From Methanomicrobiales archaeon (GTDB taxonomy: Archaea; Halobacteriota; Methanomicrobia; Methanomicrobiales; Methanospirillaceae): a stretch of DNA of 42,443 bases. Every line of letters begins with the position of its first letter. The stretch's first letter is position 1. Of this stretch, positions 9,627-19,653 are shown in pieces. The position numbers and the translations under genes are program-made. The DNA lies in assembly GCA_025358115.1 (NCBI GenBank), contig JANYKQ010000025.1:1-42443 (forward strand), read 5' to 3'. Under the pieces are notes generated by a model. The model was not told the origin of the DNA, made no database searches, and was given only the letters and a program-made list of their open reading frames with translations.

Positions 9627-9994
9627 TCTCAATCCTTCTTGTGGACGATGATTCTGACCAGCTGGATATTGCCCGTATATACCTTCAGGAGCAGCGCGGG
9701 TTTCGCATTGAGTGTTTCACGTCTGCAAAAGAGGCACTGCGCCGGCTGCAGGAGACCGCATTCGATGTCATTGTTGCCGATTACCTGATGCCGGAAATGA
9801 ACGGGATCGAATTGTTAAAAAAAGTTCATGGAAAGAAAAAAAACATCCCGTTCATTATCTTCACGGCCAAAGGACGGGAAGAGATTGTCATAGACGCTCT
9901 CAATGCAGGGGCAGATTTCTATATCCAGAAAGGCGGGGATCCGTTAGCCCAGTTTGCCGAGCTCACCTCAGTTATCCGGAAGGTTGTCCGGTAG
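9623..9994 (+). CDS. Single-domain response regulator (REC), possibly the N-terminus of the next ORF
   Basis: A 123-aa receiver domain that would accept phosphate from a histidine kinase. The acidic pocket is DDD (residues 8-10), the phosphoacceptor is Asp53 in VADYLMPEMNG, the conserved Thr is in FIIFTAKGREE, and the Lys is in DFYIQKGGDP. The start ATG overlaps the stop of the upstream kinase gene (ATGA). Its own TAG stop (9992-9994) is followed in the same frame, without a gap, by codons for HRAEEALEKSEERY, the linker that normally joins REC to PAS in this family. It may be a true stand-alone REC or the first domain of a REC-PAS-PAS-kinase split by one nonsense codon. Confidence 0.85.
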   Translation: MISILLVDDDSDQLDIARIYLQEQRGFRIECFTSAKEALRRLQETAFDVIVADYLMPEMNGIELLKKVHGKKKNIPFIIFTAKGREEIVIDALNAGADFYIQKGGDPLAQFAELTSVIRKVVR

Positions 9995-11455
9995 CACAGG
10001 GCTGAAGAAGCCCTGGAAAAAAGCGAGGAGCGGTACCGGCGGATTACCGAAGGCCTCACAGATTACCTGTACACGGTCCGCATCCGGGATGGCAGGGCTG
10101 TGGCAACAACGCACAGCGCAGCCTGTCTCGCAGTTACCGGTTACTCTGCCGAGGAGTTTGCAGCGGACCCCTACCTCTGGATACGCATGGTATATCCTGA
10201 GGATCGTGATCGTGTTATCCGGCATTTCAGCGGGGTCCTGTCCGGAAACCCGGTTCCCCCGGTTGAACACCGGATTGTGCGAAAGGACGGGCAGGTGCGC
10301 TGGGTCCAGGACATCCCGGTTCTTCAGCTGGATCCCACCGGCAACCTTGTCTCCTACGACGGGGTGATCAAAGATATCACCGATCGCAAGGAAGCAGAAG
10401 AGGCCCTGCAGCGCCTTACCAAATTCCAGGAGAGCGTGATTGCCAATGCCCGGGTCTGGCTGAGCGTTTTAGACCCGGCTGGAAAAATCCTGGTATGGAA
10501 TACCGCTGCCGAGGAGATTAGCGGCTTTCCCCCGGAAGAAGTTCTCGGGGGAAACGGGATCTGGAAACTCCTCTACCCGGATAAAGAGTACCGTAAGCAG
10601 GTCACCGGTACCATCACCCGGATCATCCGTGACCGGAAGTTTCCCGAGACCTTCGAGACTACGATTCGCACAAAGCAGGGAATGCAAAAGGTGATTTCCT
10701 GGAACACACGGGGGATTCCGGACTCCGGAGGAAAAATATCAGATTATATCGCCATCGGTGTGGATGTAACAGATCGCACGCTGGCCCAGAAGGCGCTTGC
10801 TTCAGCCAACAAAAAACTCAACCTCCTTTCCAGTATCTCACGGCATGACATCAACAACCAGCTCGCGGTGCTTGTGGGTTTCCTCCGCATTCTGGAAAAG
10901 AAACTGCCCGATCCTTCGTTTGGGGAGTATTTCTCGAAGATTGCGAATGCCGCAGACCGAATCTCTTCCATGATCCAGTTCACGAAAATTTATGAGAGCA
11001 TAGGGGTCAAAGCTGCGGTCTGGCAGGACTGCCATACTGTCGTGGATACTGCGACAGCACTGGCATTGCCCGGTCATGTGGTCGTGAAGAATGATCTTCC
11101 TGCCGGTGCAGAAGTGTTCGCCGACCCCCTGATTGTCAGGGTCTTTTACAACCTTCTGGATAATGCGGTGCGGTATGGTGAGAAGATTACAAAAATACGG
11201 TTCTCTGTTGAAGAAAACGGAGACGGTTTCATCCTGGTCTGTGAGGATGATGGTGTGGGTATACCGGCTGATGAAAAAGAGAAGATCTTCGAGCGGGGAT
11301 TTGGCAGGAACACCGGGCTGGGTTTAGCCCTTGCCCGCGAAATTCTTGATATCACCGGCATTACCATCAGGGAGACCGGACAGCCGGGGAAGGGCGCCCG
11401 GTTTGAAATGGTGGTTCCCAAAGGCATGTGGCGTCATTCAGGAGATGGTGCGTAA
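9995..11455 (+). CDS. PAS-PAS histidine kinase lying in frame behind a TAG codon
   Basis: The frame of the preceding REC ORF continues for 486 codons after its TAG. It encodes the linker HRAEEALEKSEERY, a PAS domain at about 14-130 (DYLYTVRIRDGRAV), a second PAS at about 142-262 (LSVLDPAGKILVWN) and a kinase core with His284 in SRHDINNQL, N box NLLDNAV, G1 CEDDGVGIP and G2 TGLGLALAREIL, all intact. No ATG, GTG or TTG lies in frame between 9995 and the GTG at 10100, and that GTG falls inside the first PAS domain. As a separate gene it would therefore make a truncated PAS. The simplest reading is a 610-residue REC-PAS-PAS-kinase interrupted by TAG, through mutation, sequencing error or readthrough. 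The start given here is the first codon after TAG, not a proven initiation site. Confidence 0.75.
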   Translation, partial: HRAEEALEKSEERYRRITEGLTDYLYTVRIRDGRAVATTHSAACLAVTGYSAEEFAADPYLWIRMVYPEDRDRVIRHFSGVLSGNPVPPVEHRIVRKDGQVRWVQDIPVLQLDPTGNLVSYDGVIKDITDRKEAEEALQRLTKFQESVIANARVWLSVLDPAGKILVWNTAAEEISGFPPEEVLGGNGIWKLLYPDKEYRKQVTGTITRIIRDRKFPETFETTIRTKQGMQKVISWNTRGIPDSGGKISDYIAIGVDVTDRTLAQKALASANKKLNLLSSISRHDINNQLAVLVGFLRILEKKLPDPSFGEYFSKIANAADRISSMIQFTKIYESIGVKAAVWQDCHTVVDTATALALPGHVVVKNDLPAGAEVFADPLIVRVFYNLLDNAVRYGEKITKIRFSVEENGDGFILVCEDDGVGIPADEKEKIFERGFGRNTGLGLALAREILDITGITIRETGQPGKGARFEMVVPKGMWRHSGDGA

Positions 11456-14400
11456 TGCCAGATGTTATGCGGGTTATCTATGTTGATGATGAACCCGCGC
11501 TGCTTGAGATCGGTAAGCTGTTCCTCGAGGATACCGGGGCATTTTCTGTTGTGACAAGTGATTCTGCCTCTGCTGCCTTAGCCCGGCTCAAAAAAGAGCA
11601 GTTCGACGCCATCATCTCGGATTTCCAGATGCCCGGCATGGATGGCATCCAGTTCCTGACAGAGGTGCGGAAAAACTACGGAAAGGTCCCGTTCATCCTC
11701 TTCACCGGCCGGGGCAGGGAAGAGATTGTCATCCAGGCGATCAACAAGGGGGCGGATTTCTATCTCCAGAAAGGGGGAGAACCGCAGTCGCAGTTTGCCG
11801 AGCTTTCGCACAAGATCCGGACGGCTGTGGAGCGTCGCATCTCCGACAATGCGTTTCACGCGAGCGAGGACCGATACCACTCGCTGGTAGACACCATGCA
11901 TGACAGCATGGTAGTCTACCAAGCCGTTGCCGATGGCGAGGACTTTGTCATCCTGGAGTTCAACAAGGCTGCGGAAAAAGTGGAAAATATCTCCCGGTCC
12001 GAGGTGATCGGGCACAGGGTGACCGAGGTATTTCCCGGGGTACTGGAGTTTGGGATCCTTGACGTATTCCGGCGTGTCTGGCGCACCGGCACACCGGAAT
12101 CGTTTCCCATCTCGCTCTACAAGGATAACCGGATCTCCGGGTGGCGGGATAATTATATCTATAAACTACCCACAGGCGAGATTGTAGCTGACTACAGCGA
12201 TGAGACTGCACGAAGGCAGGCAGAAGAAGCCCTGCAGAAGAGCGAGGAGAAATCCCGGCTCGTACTGGAAGCCACCAATGATGGCATATGGGACTGGAAC
12301 GTCCCTTCGGGTACCGCGTTTTTCAGCCCCCGCTGGTATACGATGATCGGGTATGAACCCGGAGAGATGCCCGGTACCTATGCCACATGGCGATCTCTGC
12401 TCCACCCGGAGGATCTGGGTCCGACAGAACAGAAGATACAGGATCATATCGTTCGAAAAGACGAGGGTTATTCCGGAGAATTCCGGATGCGGACAAAGCA
12501 GGGGACCTGGAAATGGATCCTTGCCCGGGGAAAAGTAGTGGAACGGGATGCGGCGGGGAACGCGGTACTGATGGTGGGAACGCATACCGACATCGATGAA
12601 CTCAAAAAGAGAGAGAAAGAGATCCTGGATACACGGAACTTTTTAACCAGTATCATTGAACAAAGCCCCAATCCCCTGTGGATCTCCGATGAAAAAGGAA
12701 CACTGGTTCAACTGAATCAGGCTTTGTGCGATATGCTGCAGGTCACCCCGGAAGAGGTGATTGGCAGGTATAATGTTTTTGAAGATACGATTGTTGAAGA
12801 ACAGGGAAAGATGCCCCTTGTCAGATCCGTTTTTGATGAGGGGAAAAGTGTCACGTTTGATCTCGATTATGATTCATCCCGGCTGAAATCGCTCTCACTT
12901 GAACGATCCACGTCAATCAGTCTTCAGATCATCATCTTTCCCATCCGGGACAGCACCGGAAAGATCACGAACGCGGTTATCGAAGAGATTAATAATACCG
13001 GACGCAGGCAGATTGAACGGGAACTGGAAAGAAAGAACCAGGAACTGCTGGCCTCTTATGAGCAGCTGACCGCGTCAGAAGAGGAACTCCGTGGCAACCT
13101 GGAAGAACTGACCCGGCAGGAAAGGGTAATCAAGGAGAGCGAGGCCGGTCTCCGTGCAATCCTTGATGCAACGCCGTTTCCCGTTGCCTTAGTCGATCTC
13201 CAGGATAACAACATCGATTTCTGGAGCCGTAGCGCCCTCACCCTTTTCGGGCATACGGCTCCCACCGCGGCTGAGTGGTATCTGCTGGCATACCCGGATC
13301 CCAGGTACCGTCAGGAAGTGATTGACCGGTGGAAACCATGCCTGGAACAGGCAAAACTATCCGGCCAACCGGTCAATACGGGAGAATACCGGGTTACCTG
13401 CCGCGATGGTTCAGTACGTATCTGCGAGTTGTACGCCACGTTTCTGTCTGACAAACTCATCGTCACCTTCAATGAAATCACCGACCGCAAAAATGTTCAA
13501 GAGGCACTGCAGGCCAGTGAGGCGCGCTATCGTCTCCTTTTCGAAGGAGCAGCCGAGGGGATTTTAGTTGCGGACATTGCTACGGAAAAATTCCTGTACG
13601 CCAATAATGCCATCAGCCGGATGCTGGGGTATTCCCCGGAAGAGCTTACGGCAATGCGGCTGGAAGACATACACCCGCCAAAAGAGCTTGAAGATATACG
13701 GAACGAGTTCCTTGCTCTGTCACGCGGCGAAAAGAAAGTGGCAACCGATATCCCGTGCCTGAGAAAAGACAAGACCGTTGTTTATGCCGATATTGTTACA
13801 TCCATGGTTATGATTGACAACCGGCCGTGTAATGTCGGCTTTTTTACGGATATTACTGAACGAAAAACGACCGACATGCGGTTGAGGAATGCACTTTCCG
13901 AGGCGCAGCGTTTCCGCGAGGCACTGGATCAAGTCTCCGCGTACATTTACATAAAGGATCCCCAGTCCCGTTACGTCTATGCGAACCGGCCAACCCTGGA
14001 GTTGTTCGGTTGTTCCGCTGAAGAACTGGCAGGCAGTGACGATATCCGTTTTTTCCCCCTGGATACCGCAAAACATCTGCGGGAAGTGGACTCGCGTGTG
14101 CTGCAGGGTGAGCATACTTCAGAAGAGATCGAAATTGCCGGTATCAAAAACGGGCGGCGGGTGTACTGGGAAGTCAAGACCCCGATCTTTGGAGGGCCCG
14201 GAAACACGGAGATTGTAGGACTGATGGGTATCTCAACCGATATCACACAACGCAAGCGGATGGAGGAAGCACTGCGCGAGAGCGGGGACCGGTTCCATGG
14301 TATTTTTGACACAATCCCCAGCGGGGTTGCCATCTATGAGGTGAGAAATGACGGGGCTTTTGGGAAAGATTACATTATTAAGGACTTCAACAGGACTGCG

Positions 14401-16890
14401 CTGGAGTTAGAGGGGAAGACAAAAGCCGACGTGATCGGAAAGAGTCTTTTTGATCTGCGCCCTGCAATCGATGAATATGGATTAATCCCGGTCTTCCGGC
14501 AGGTATGGGAGACCGGTGTTCCGTCATATTTCCCCCAGAAAGTGTACCTTGATGAGAACTTTTCCCGCTGGTACGAGAACCGGGTATTCCGGTTAGACAG
14601 CGGTGAAATAGTCGCAGTCTATGACGATATCACCGAGCGGAAACGTGCAGAAGAAGATCTCCATCGACACAAGAATGAACTGCTGACGCAGAATGAGGAA
14701 CTGCACAGGATCCAGCAATCTCTCGAAGTGTCCCATGACCAGTATGTTAACCTCTATGACCTGGCGCCCGTGGGATACATCACCTCATCAGATAAGGGGC
14801 TGATCCTCAAAGCCAACCTCACCGCAGCCTCGATGCTTGCCACAGAGCGCAGCACGCTGCTCAACTGTCCGGTGACCCGGTTTATTGTACCGGAGGACCA
14901 GGACATTCATTACCTGTGCCGGAAGCGTCTCGAAGAGACGAACCGTCAGCAGTCGTGTGAGCTGAGGATGCTGAGGAAAGGAACCTCTCCTTTCTGGGCG
15001 CAGATAATTATGGAGCGGGTCTCTACAGATGCGGGAGAGAAGGCTGATGTCAGTCAGATGATTCTGGACATCACCGAGCGTAAAGAGGCACAGGAGGCCT
15101 TGCAAAAGAGCGAGCAGGAGTTCCACACCCTGGCCGAAGCTATGCCGCAAATCGTCTGGATCACCCGGGCTGATGGCTGGAATATCTATTTCAACCAGCA
15201 ATGGGTGGATTACACCGGCCTCACGCTTGAGGAAAGTTACGGGCATGGCTGGAATGTCCCCTTCCATCCGGACGACCGGCAGCGCGCCTGGGATGCATGG
15301 CAACGGGCAACGCAATATAATGATGTATATTCACTGGAATGCCGTCTGCGGCGTGCAGATGGCGTCTATCGCTGGTGGCTGATCCGCGGCGAACCACTGC
15401 TCGGTGCGAGCGGGGAGATTCTCAAATGGTTTGGTACCTGCACCGATATCGAAGAGATAAAACGGGCAGAAGAGGCATTGCGTGAGAGTGAGGAGAAATG
15501 GCGTTCTCTGGTGAATGTCCTGCCGGACTATATCTCACTGCTCGACAGGAATGGCACGATCTCATTCCTGAATCAGTATGCAGAGGGATTTGGAGAAAAC
15601 GAGGTTCTCGGGAGCAGTGTATACCAGTATCTTTCCGTGATCTCCCGGGATAATTTTGAAAAGGAGATTACCGCATGCCTGGATTCCGGGAAAATGCGCA
15701 GGTTTGAGCACACCGCTGAGGGAGACCAGGGACTCATGAGGGATTATGAAGATTTTCTTGTCCCGGTTATTGAAAAGAATAAAGAGGACCGGATTCTGGT
15801 CGTATCGAGAGACATCACCGAACGCAAACAGGCAGGAGAGGCGCTTGCCGAGTCCAATGCCTATCTCAACAACCTGTTCAATTACGCCAATGCCCCGATC
15901 ATTGTCTGGGATCCGTCATTTGTCATCACCCGGTTCAATCATGCATTCGAGAACCTGACCCTCCGTTCAGAACAGGAAGTTATCGGGAAGCATCTCGATA
16001 TCCTGTTTCCGGATGAGAGCAAGGACCGGTCGCTCTTTGAGATCAAAAAGACCCTTGATGGTGTACGCTGGGAGTCTGTTGAGATCCCGATCCTTACCCG
16101 GGACGGGAGTATCCGGACCGTGCTCTGGAACTCGGCTAATATCGTCGCTCCTTCCGGCAGTATTCTTTCAACTATTGCCCAGGGTATTGATATTACCGAC
16201 CGCAAAGAGGTGGAACGAGCATTCAAAGCAGCCAATAAAAAACTCAATCTCCTCTCTTCGATTACCCGGCACGACATCAACAACCAGATGACCGTTATCC
16301 GGGGCTACACAACCCTGCTCCAGAAGAAACAGTCCGATCCTTCATTTGCCCAATATTACGAGAAGATCAACACTTCTGAAGAGCAGATCGCTTCCATGAT
16401 CCAGTTCGCAAAAATGTATGAGGATATCGGTGTCAACGCCCCGGTATGGCAGGATGTCGGCACCCTTGTGGATCTGGCTGCAAAAGATGCAACACTGGGA
16501 GATATCCATATCGTTAATGAGATCCCCGGCGGCACAGAAATCTTTGCTGATCCTCTCATTGCCCGGGTGTTTTACAACCTGCTGGATAATGCAGTCCGTC
16601 ACGGCGGCAGGGTTACCACAATCCGGTTCACCGCAAAAGCAGAGAACCGGGAATGGATCATCGTGTGCGAAGATGATGGTGAGGGTGTCTTAGTTGAAGA
16701 CAAGGAGAAGATCTACGAACGCGGGTACGGGAAGAACACCGGCCTGGGCCTCTTCCTCTCCCGGGAAATTCTTGCGATTAATGGCATTACCATTAAAGAG
16801 ACTGGCGAGCCGGGTAAAGGTGCCCGGTTCGAGATCTCGGTGCCCAGAGGTGCGTGGCGGATAACCGGAACCGGCCCCGGGAGGAACTAA
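11455..16890 (+). CDS. Giant REC/eleven-PAS histidine kinase
   Basis: 1811 aa, cytoplasmic. The start is the ATG that overlaps the previous stop as TAATG; an ATG four codons later is possible. An N-terminal REC domain (about 1-125) has phosphoacceptor Asp56 in ISDFQMPGMDG and Lys in DFYLQKGGEP. Eleven PAS domains follow between about residues 140 and 1580, with coiled coils near 515-565 and 1065-1090. PAS 1 and 7 are one subtype (SGEIVA and related ends), and PAS 9 is of the WITRADGWNIYFNQQW type. The kinase core is complete: His1606 in TRHDINNQM, N box NLLDNAV, G1 CEDDGEGV and G2 TGLGLFLSREIL. Putting REC at the front of a kinase suggests that it is controlled by, or returns phosphate to, another kinase of the cluster. 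Eleven PAS domains in one chain is exceptional. Confidence 0.92.
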   Translation: MPDVMRVIYVDDEPALLEIGKLFLEDTGAFSVVTSDSASAALARLKKEQFDAIISDFQMPGMDGIQFLTEVRKNYGKVPFILFTGRGREEIVIQAINKGADFYLQKGGEPQSQFAELSHKIRTAVERRISDNAFHASEDRYHSLVDTMHDSMVVYQAVADGEDFVILEFNKAAEKVENISRSEVIGHRVTEVFPGVLEFGILDVFRRVWRTGTPESFPISLYKDNRISGWRDNYIYKLPTGEIVADYSDETARRQAEEALQKSEEKSRLVLEATNDGIWDWNVPSGTAFFSPRWYTMIGYEPGEMPGTYATWRSLLHPEDLGPTEQKIQDHIVRKDEGYSGEFRMRTKQGTWKWILARGKVVERDAAGNAVLMVGTHTDIDELKKREKEILDTRNFLTSIIEQSPNPLWISDEKGTLVQLNQALCDMLQVTPEEVIGRYNVFEDTIVEEQGKMPLVRSVFDEGKSVTFDLDYDSSRLKSLSLERSTSISLQIIIFPIRDSTGKITNAVIEEINNTGRRQIERELERKNQELLASYEQLTASEEELRGNLEELTRQERVIKESEAGLRAILDATPFPVALVDLQDNNIDFWSRSALTLFGHTAPTAAEWYLLAYPDPRYRQEVIDRWKPCLEQAKLSGQPVNTGEYRVTCRDGSVRICELYATFLSDKLIVTFNEITDRKNVQEALQASEARYRLLFEGAAEGILVADIATEKFLYANNAISRMLGYSPEELTAMRLEDIHPPKELEDIRNEFLALSRGEKKVATDIPCLRKDKTVVYADIVTSMVMIDNRPCNVGFFTDITERKTTDMRLRNALSEAQRFREALDQVSAYIYIKDPQSRYVYANRPTLELFGCSAEELAGSDDIRFFPLDTAKHLREVDSRVLQGEHTSEEIEIAGIKNGRRVYWEVKTPIFGGPGNTEIVGLMGISTDITQRKRMEEALRESGDRFHGIFDTIPSGVAIYEVRNDGAFGKDYIIKDFNRTALELEGKTKADVIGKSLFDLRPAIDEYGLIPVFRQVWETGVPSYFPQKVYLDENFSRWYENRVFRLDSGEIVAVYDDITERKRAEEDLHRHKNELLTQNEELHRIQQSLEVSHDQYVNLYDLAPVGYITSSDKGLILKANLTAASMLATERSTLLNCPVTRFIVPEDQDIHYLCRKRLEETNRQQSCELRMLRKGTSPFWAQIIMERVSTDAGEKADVSQMILDITERKEAQEALQKSEQEFHTLAEAMPQIVWITRADGWNIYFNQQWVDYTGLTLEESYGHGWNVPFHPDDRQRAWDAWQRATQYNDVYSLECRLRRADGVYRWWLIRGEPLLGASGEILKWFGTCTDIEEIKRAEEALRESEEKWRSLVNVLPDYISLLDRNGTISFLNQYAEGFGENEVLGSSVYQYLSVISRDNFEKEITACLDSGKMRRFEHTAEGDQGLMRDYEDFLVPVIEKNKEDRILVVSRDITERKQAGEALAESNAYLNNLFNYANAPIIVWDPSFVITRFNHAFENLTLRSEQEVIGKHLDILFPDESKDRSLFEIKKTLDGVRWESVEIPILTRDGSIRTVLWNSANIVAPSGSILSTIAQGIDITDRKEVERAFKAANKKLNLLSSITRHDINNQMTVIRGYTTLLQKKQSDPSFAQYYEKINTSEEQIASMIQFAKMYEDIGVNAPVWQDVGTLVDLAAKDATLGDIHIVNEIPGGTEIFADPLIARVFYNLLDNAVRHGGRVTTIRFTAKAENREWIIVCEDDGEGVLVEDKEKIYERGYGKNTGLGLFLSREILAINGITIKETGEPGKGARFEISVPRGAWRITGTGPGRN

Positions 16891-19653
16891 ATGGCGGAAA
16901 AAAAGAAGAGTGTACCGGTGAAGAAGGATGAAATAACCCCGGGTCCCGGACGAACATTACGGGACGGAGCAGACACGCAACCAGCACTCTCCCCTTCCGT
17001 TCGCGATTGCAACGGACACCCCCCTCCTGATCCGTCCGGGAAATGCCCGGAGCATCCGGACGAGTTCAATGCTACGAATGATGTTGTGGAAAACTGCGAG
17101 TCCTCACTTCTGAACAGCATACTTGAGAGCATGGATTCGGCAGTTTTTTCCGTGGATCGTGAATACCGCTACACCTCCTTTAACTCTCACCATGCAGACG
17201 TGATGAAACGGCTCTACGGGGCTGATATACGGCCGGGTACGAGCCTCTTTGAGTACCAGTCGGTCACCGGGGACCGCATCCTGGCAAAACGTAACCTGGA
17301 CCGGGCACTGGCCGGCGAATTGGTAACCGTGGAGGCCTTCTCGGGAGAAGAGTCGCGTTCACGGCGCTATTTTGAAGTGGCCCACCGCCCGGTAAAAGGG
17401 GCGGACAACACGATCGTGGGCGTTGTGGTATCTGCCCAGGATATAACCGGGCTCAGGCGGGCAGAAGAGGCGGTCCGGGAGAGCGAAGAGCGTTACCGGC
17501 GGATCTGCGAGGGGCTTACCGACTACCTCTATACGGTACAGGTACTGGATGGCCGGGCTGTCAGCACGGTACATGGCGCTGCCTGCGTGGCAGTGACTGG
17601 CTTTACGGCAGAAGAGTTTGCCCGGGATCCCTATCTCTGGATAACCATGGTTTTAGACGAGGATCGCGAACGCGTTATCAGCCATATCCATGCGGTCCTG
17701 AAAGGAGAACCCGTTCTCCCGGTGGAACACCGGATTGTGCGAAAGGACGGGCAGGTCCGCTGGGTGCCGGATACCCCCATCCTTCACCGGGACGCTGATG
17801 GCAGGCTGGTGTCGTATGACGGGGTAATAAAAGATATTACCGCAACAAAACGGGCAGAAGAGGCACTGCAGGAGAGCGAGCGTACATACCGCAATCTCTA
17901 TGAGTTAGCCCAGGTGGGATTGTTTGAAACAAGCCTCCGGGACGGTACTGTTATTGCATGCAACGAACGGTATGCCACCCTTGCAGGTTTTTCTTCGGTA
18001 GAGGATGCGATTGGAAAGGACATTGTCCACCTTTATGCAGATCCCGGCGATCGAAAAGAAGTAAGCCGGATTCTCCATGAAAAGGGACGTATCGATGATC
18101 ATATTGTCCGGTTTAAAAACCATCAGACCGGGCGTCCGTTCTGGGCACAGTTCTCTGCCCGAATCAACACAAAAGAGGATGCAGCTGAAGGAACCATCAT
18201 CGACATATCCGAACAGAAACGCGCAGAACAGGAGTTATCCGCAAAGCACGAGGAACTGATGGCAGCCTTTGAGCAGCTGACCGCAACCGAAGAAGAGCTC
18301 AAAGGGCAGTTCGATGCGCTCGCAGAGTCTGAACAGACCATACGGATAAATGAAAACAGGTTGCGGATGTCGCAGAAGATCGGGCGGATCGGGGCCTGGG
18401 AATATTCCTTTGAGACTAACAGGATCTGGGGTTCGGCGGAAGGACTTCGTATCTTCGGGTACCCTGCGGTGGCGGGAGATTTTCCCATTGGTGATATCGA
18501 AGCCTGCATCCCGGAACGGGAGCGGGTTCATAAAGCTCTTGTTGACCTCATAACGGAAGGTAAGGATTACAATCTTGAGTATGCGATCAATCCCGCAGAC
18601 GGTTCGGCAAAAAAAGTAATTCATTCCATTGCCCGTATCGATAACGATGCAGAGGGTAAACCCCTCAGGGTTGTCGGGGTTATCCAGGATATTACCGAAC
18701 GTAAGCGGGCAGAAGAAGAAGTGCAGCATCTCACCCGATTCCAGAAGAGCATCATTGACAACGCCCTGGTCTGGTTAAGTGTCCTTGACCCGGTGGGAAA
18801 GATCCTTGTCTGGAATGCGGCTGCGGCCGAAATAAGCGGTTACCGCTCCGACGAAGTAATCGGCTCCAGTGTGATCTGGAAGCAGCTCTACCCGGAAAAA
18901 GAGTACCGTCAGCAGGTCACCTCCACCATAAACCGGATTATCCGGGAACATAAGTATCTTGAAAACTTCGAGACGGTCATCCGCACAAAGGATGGTAATG
19001 AGAAGATCGTCTCATGGAACACCAAAGCTTTGCCCGATGCAACCGGAACAACATCAGATTATATCGTTATCGGGATGGATGTCACTGATCGTCACCGGGC
19101 AGAGGAAGCGCTGCGAACAAGCGAGAGCAAGTACCGCCTTCTCGTTGAGAATATCCATACAGCAGTTGTGGTCCTCAATCCGGACACAAGCATACTGATG
19201 ATAAACAGGACTGCGCTTGACCTGCTGGGGCTTACCCTGGATGAGGCAATTGGCAGGATTGCTTCCCATTCGTCGTGGCATTTCTCACGCGAAGACGGGA
19301 CTGTTCTTCCCCTTGCAGACTATCCGGTCAACCCGGTGCTTGCTACACAGAAACCGCTCAGGAATATGCTGATGGGCATCTTCCGACCGCGGAATCCGGA
19401 TACGGTCTGGGTACTGGTCAATGCAGATCCGGAGTATGATGAAAAAGGGATTGTCACCGCAGTCATTGTTACCTTTACTGATATCTCCGATCTGAAGCAG
19501 GCAGAAGAGCAGCTGCATAAGACCGTGGATGAACTCAAACGGTTCAACAACTTAACGGTGGACCGGGAACTGCGCATGATTGCCCTGAAACAGGAGGTCA
19601 ATGCCCTGCTGAAAAAAGCCGGGGAAGCGGAAAAGTACAGGAGCAGACCGTGA
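16891..19653 (+). CDS. Six-PAS protein without kinase domain
   Basis: 920 aa, cytoplasmic; the ATG follows the previous stop with no gap. After a polar, Pro-rich N-terminus (about 1-60) come six PAS domains at about 70-190, 197-325, 330-445, 490-610, 617-740 and 748-870. The chain ends in a coiled coil (ELKRFNNLTVDRELRMIALK) where sister proteins have the kinase. PAS 2 and PAS 5 closely resemble the two PAS domains of the kinase at 9995-11455 (shared DYLYTV, AACVAVTG/AACLAVTG, FARDPYLW/FAADPYLW, LSVLDPVGKILVWN/LSVLDPAGKILVWN). It probably acts as a sensory scaffold or binding partner, perhaps for the CheR encoded next, whose start overlaps its stop (GTGA). There is no sign of truncation; the terminal helix is the family's usual non-kinase ending. 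Confidence 0.88.
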   Translation: MAEKKKSVPVKKDEITPGPGRTLRDGADTQPALSPSVRDCNGHPPPDPSGKCPEHPDEFNATNDVVENCESSLLNSILESMDSAVFSVDREYRYTSFNSHHADVMKRLYGADIRPGTSLFEYQSVTGDRILAKRNLDRALAGELVTVEAFSGEESRSRRYFEVAHRPVKGADNTIVGVVVSAQDITGLRRAEEAVRESEERYRRICEGLTDYLYTVQVLDGRAVSTVHGAACVAVTGFTAEEFARDPYLWITMVLDEDRERVISHIHAVLKGEPVLPVEHRIVRKDGQVRWVPDTPILHRDADGRLVSYDGVIKDITATKRAEEALQESERTYRNLYELAQVGLFETSLRDGTVIACNERYATLAGFSSVEDAIGKDIVHLYADPGDRKEVSRILHEKGRIDDHIVRFKNHQTGRPFWAQFSARINTKEDAAEGTIIDISEQKRAEQELSAKHEELMAAFEQLTATEEELKGQFDALAESEQTIRINENRLRMSQKIGRIGAWEYSFETNRIWGSAEGLRIFGYPAVAGDFPIGDIEACIPERERVHKALVDLITEGKDYNLEYAINPADGSAKKVIHSIARIDNDAEGKPLRVVGVIQDITERKRAEEEVQHLTRFQKSIIDNALVWLSVLDPVGKILVWNAAAAEISGYRSDEVIGSSVIWKQLYPEKEYRQQVTSTINRIIREHKYLENFETVIRTKDGNEKIVSWNTKALPDATGTTSDYIVIGMDVTDRHRAEEALRTSESKYRLLVENIHTAVVVLNPDTSILMINRTALDLLGLTLDEAIGRIASHSSWHFSREDGTVLPLADYPVNPVLATQKPLRNMLMGIFRPRNPDTVWVLVNADPEYDEKGIVTAVIVTFTDISDLKQAEEQLHKTVDELKRFNNLTVDRELRMIALKQEVNALLKKAGEAEKYRSRP

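Noticed and set aside
9992-9994. General reassignment of TAG to pyrrolysine
   Set aside because: TAG is the natural stop at the end of complete proteins at 30451 and 42116, and no pyl genes are in the window. Local readthrough remains possible.
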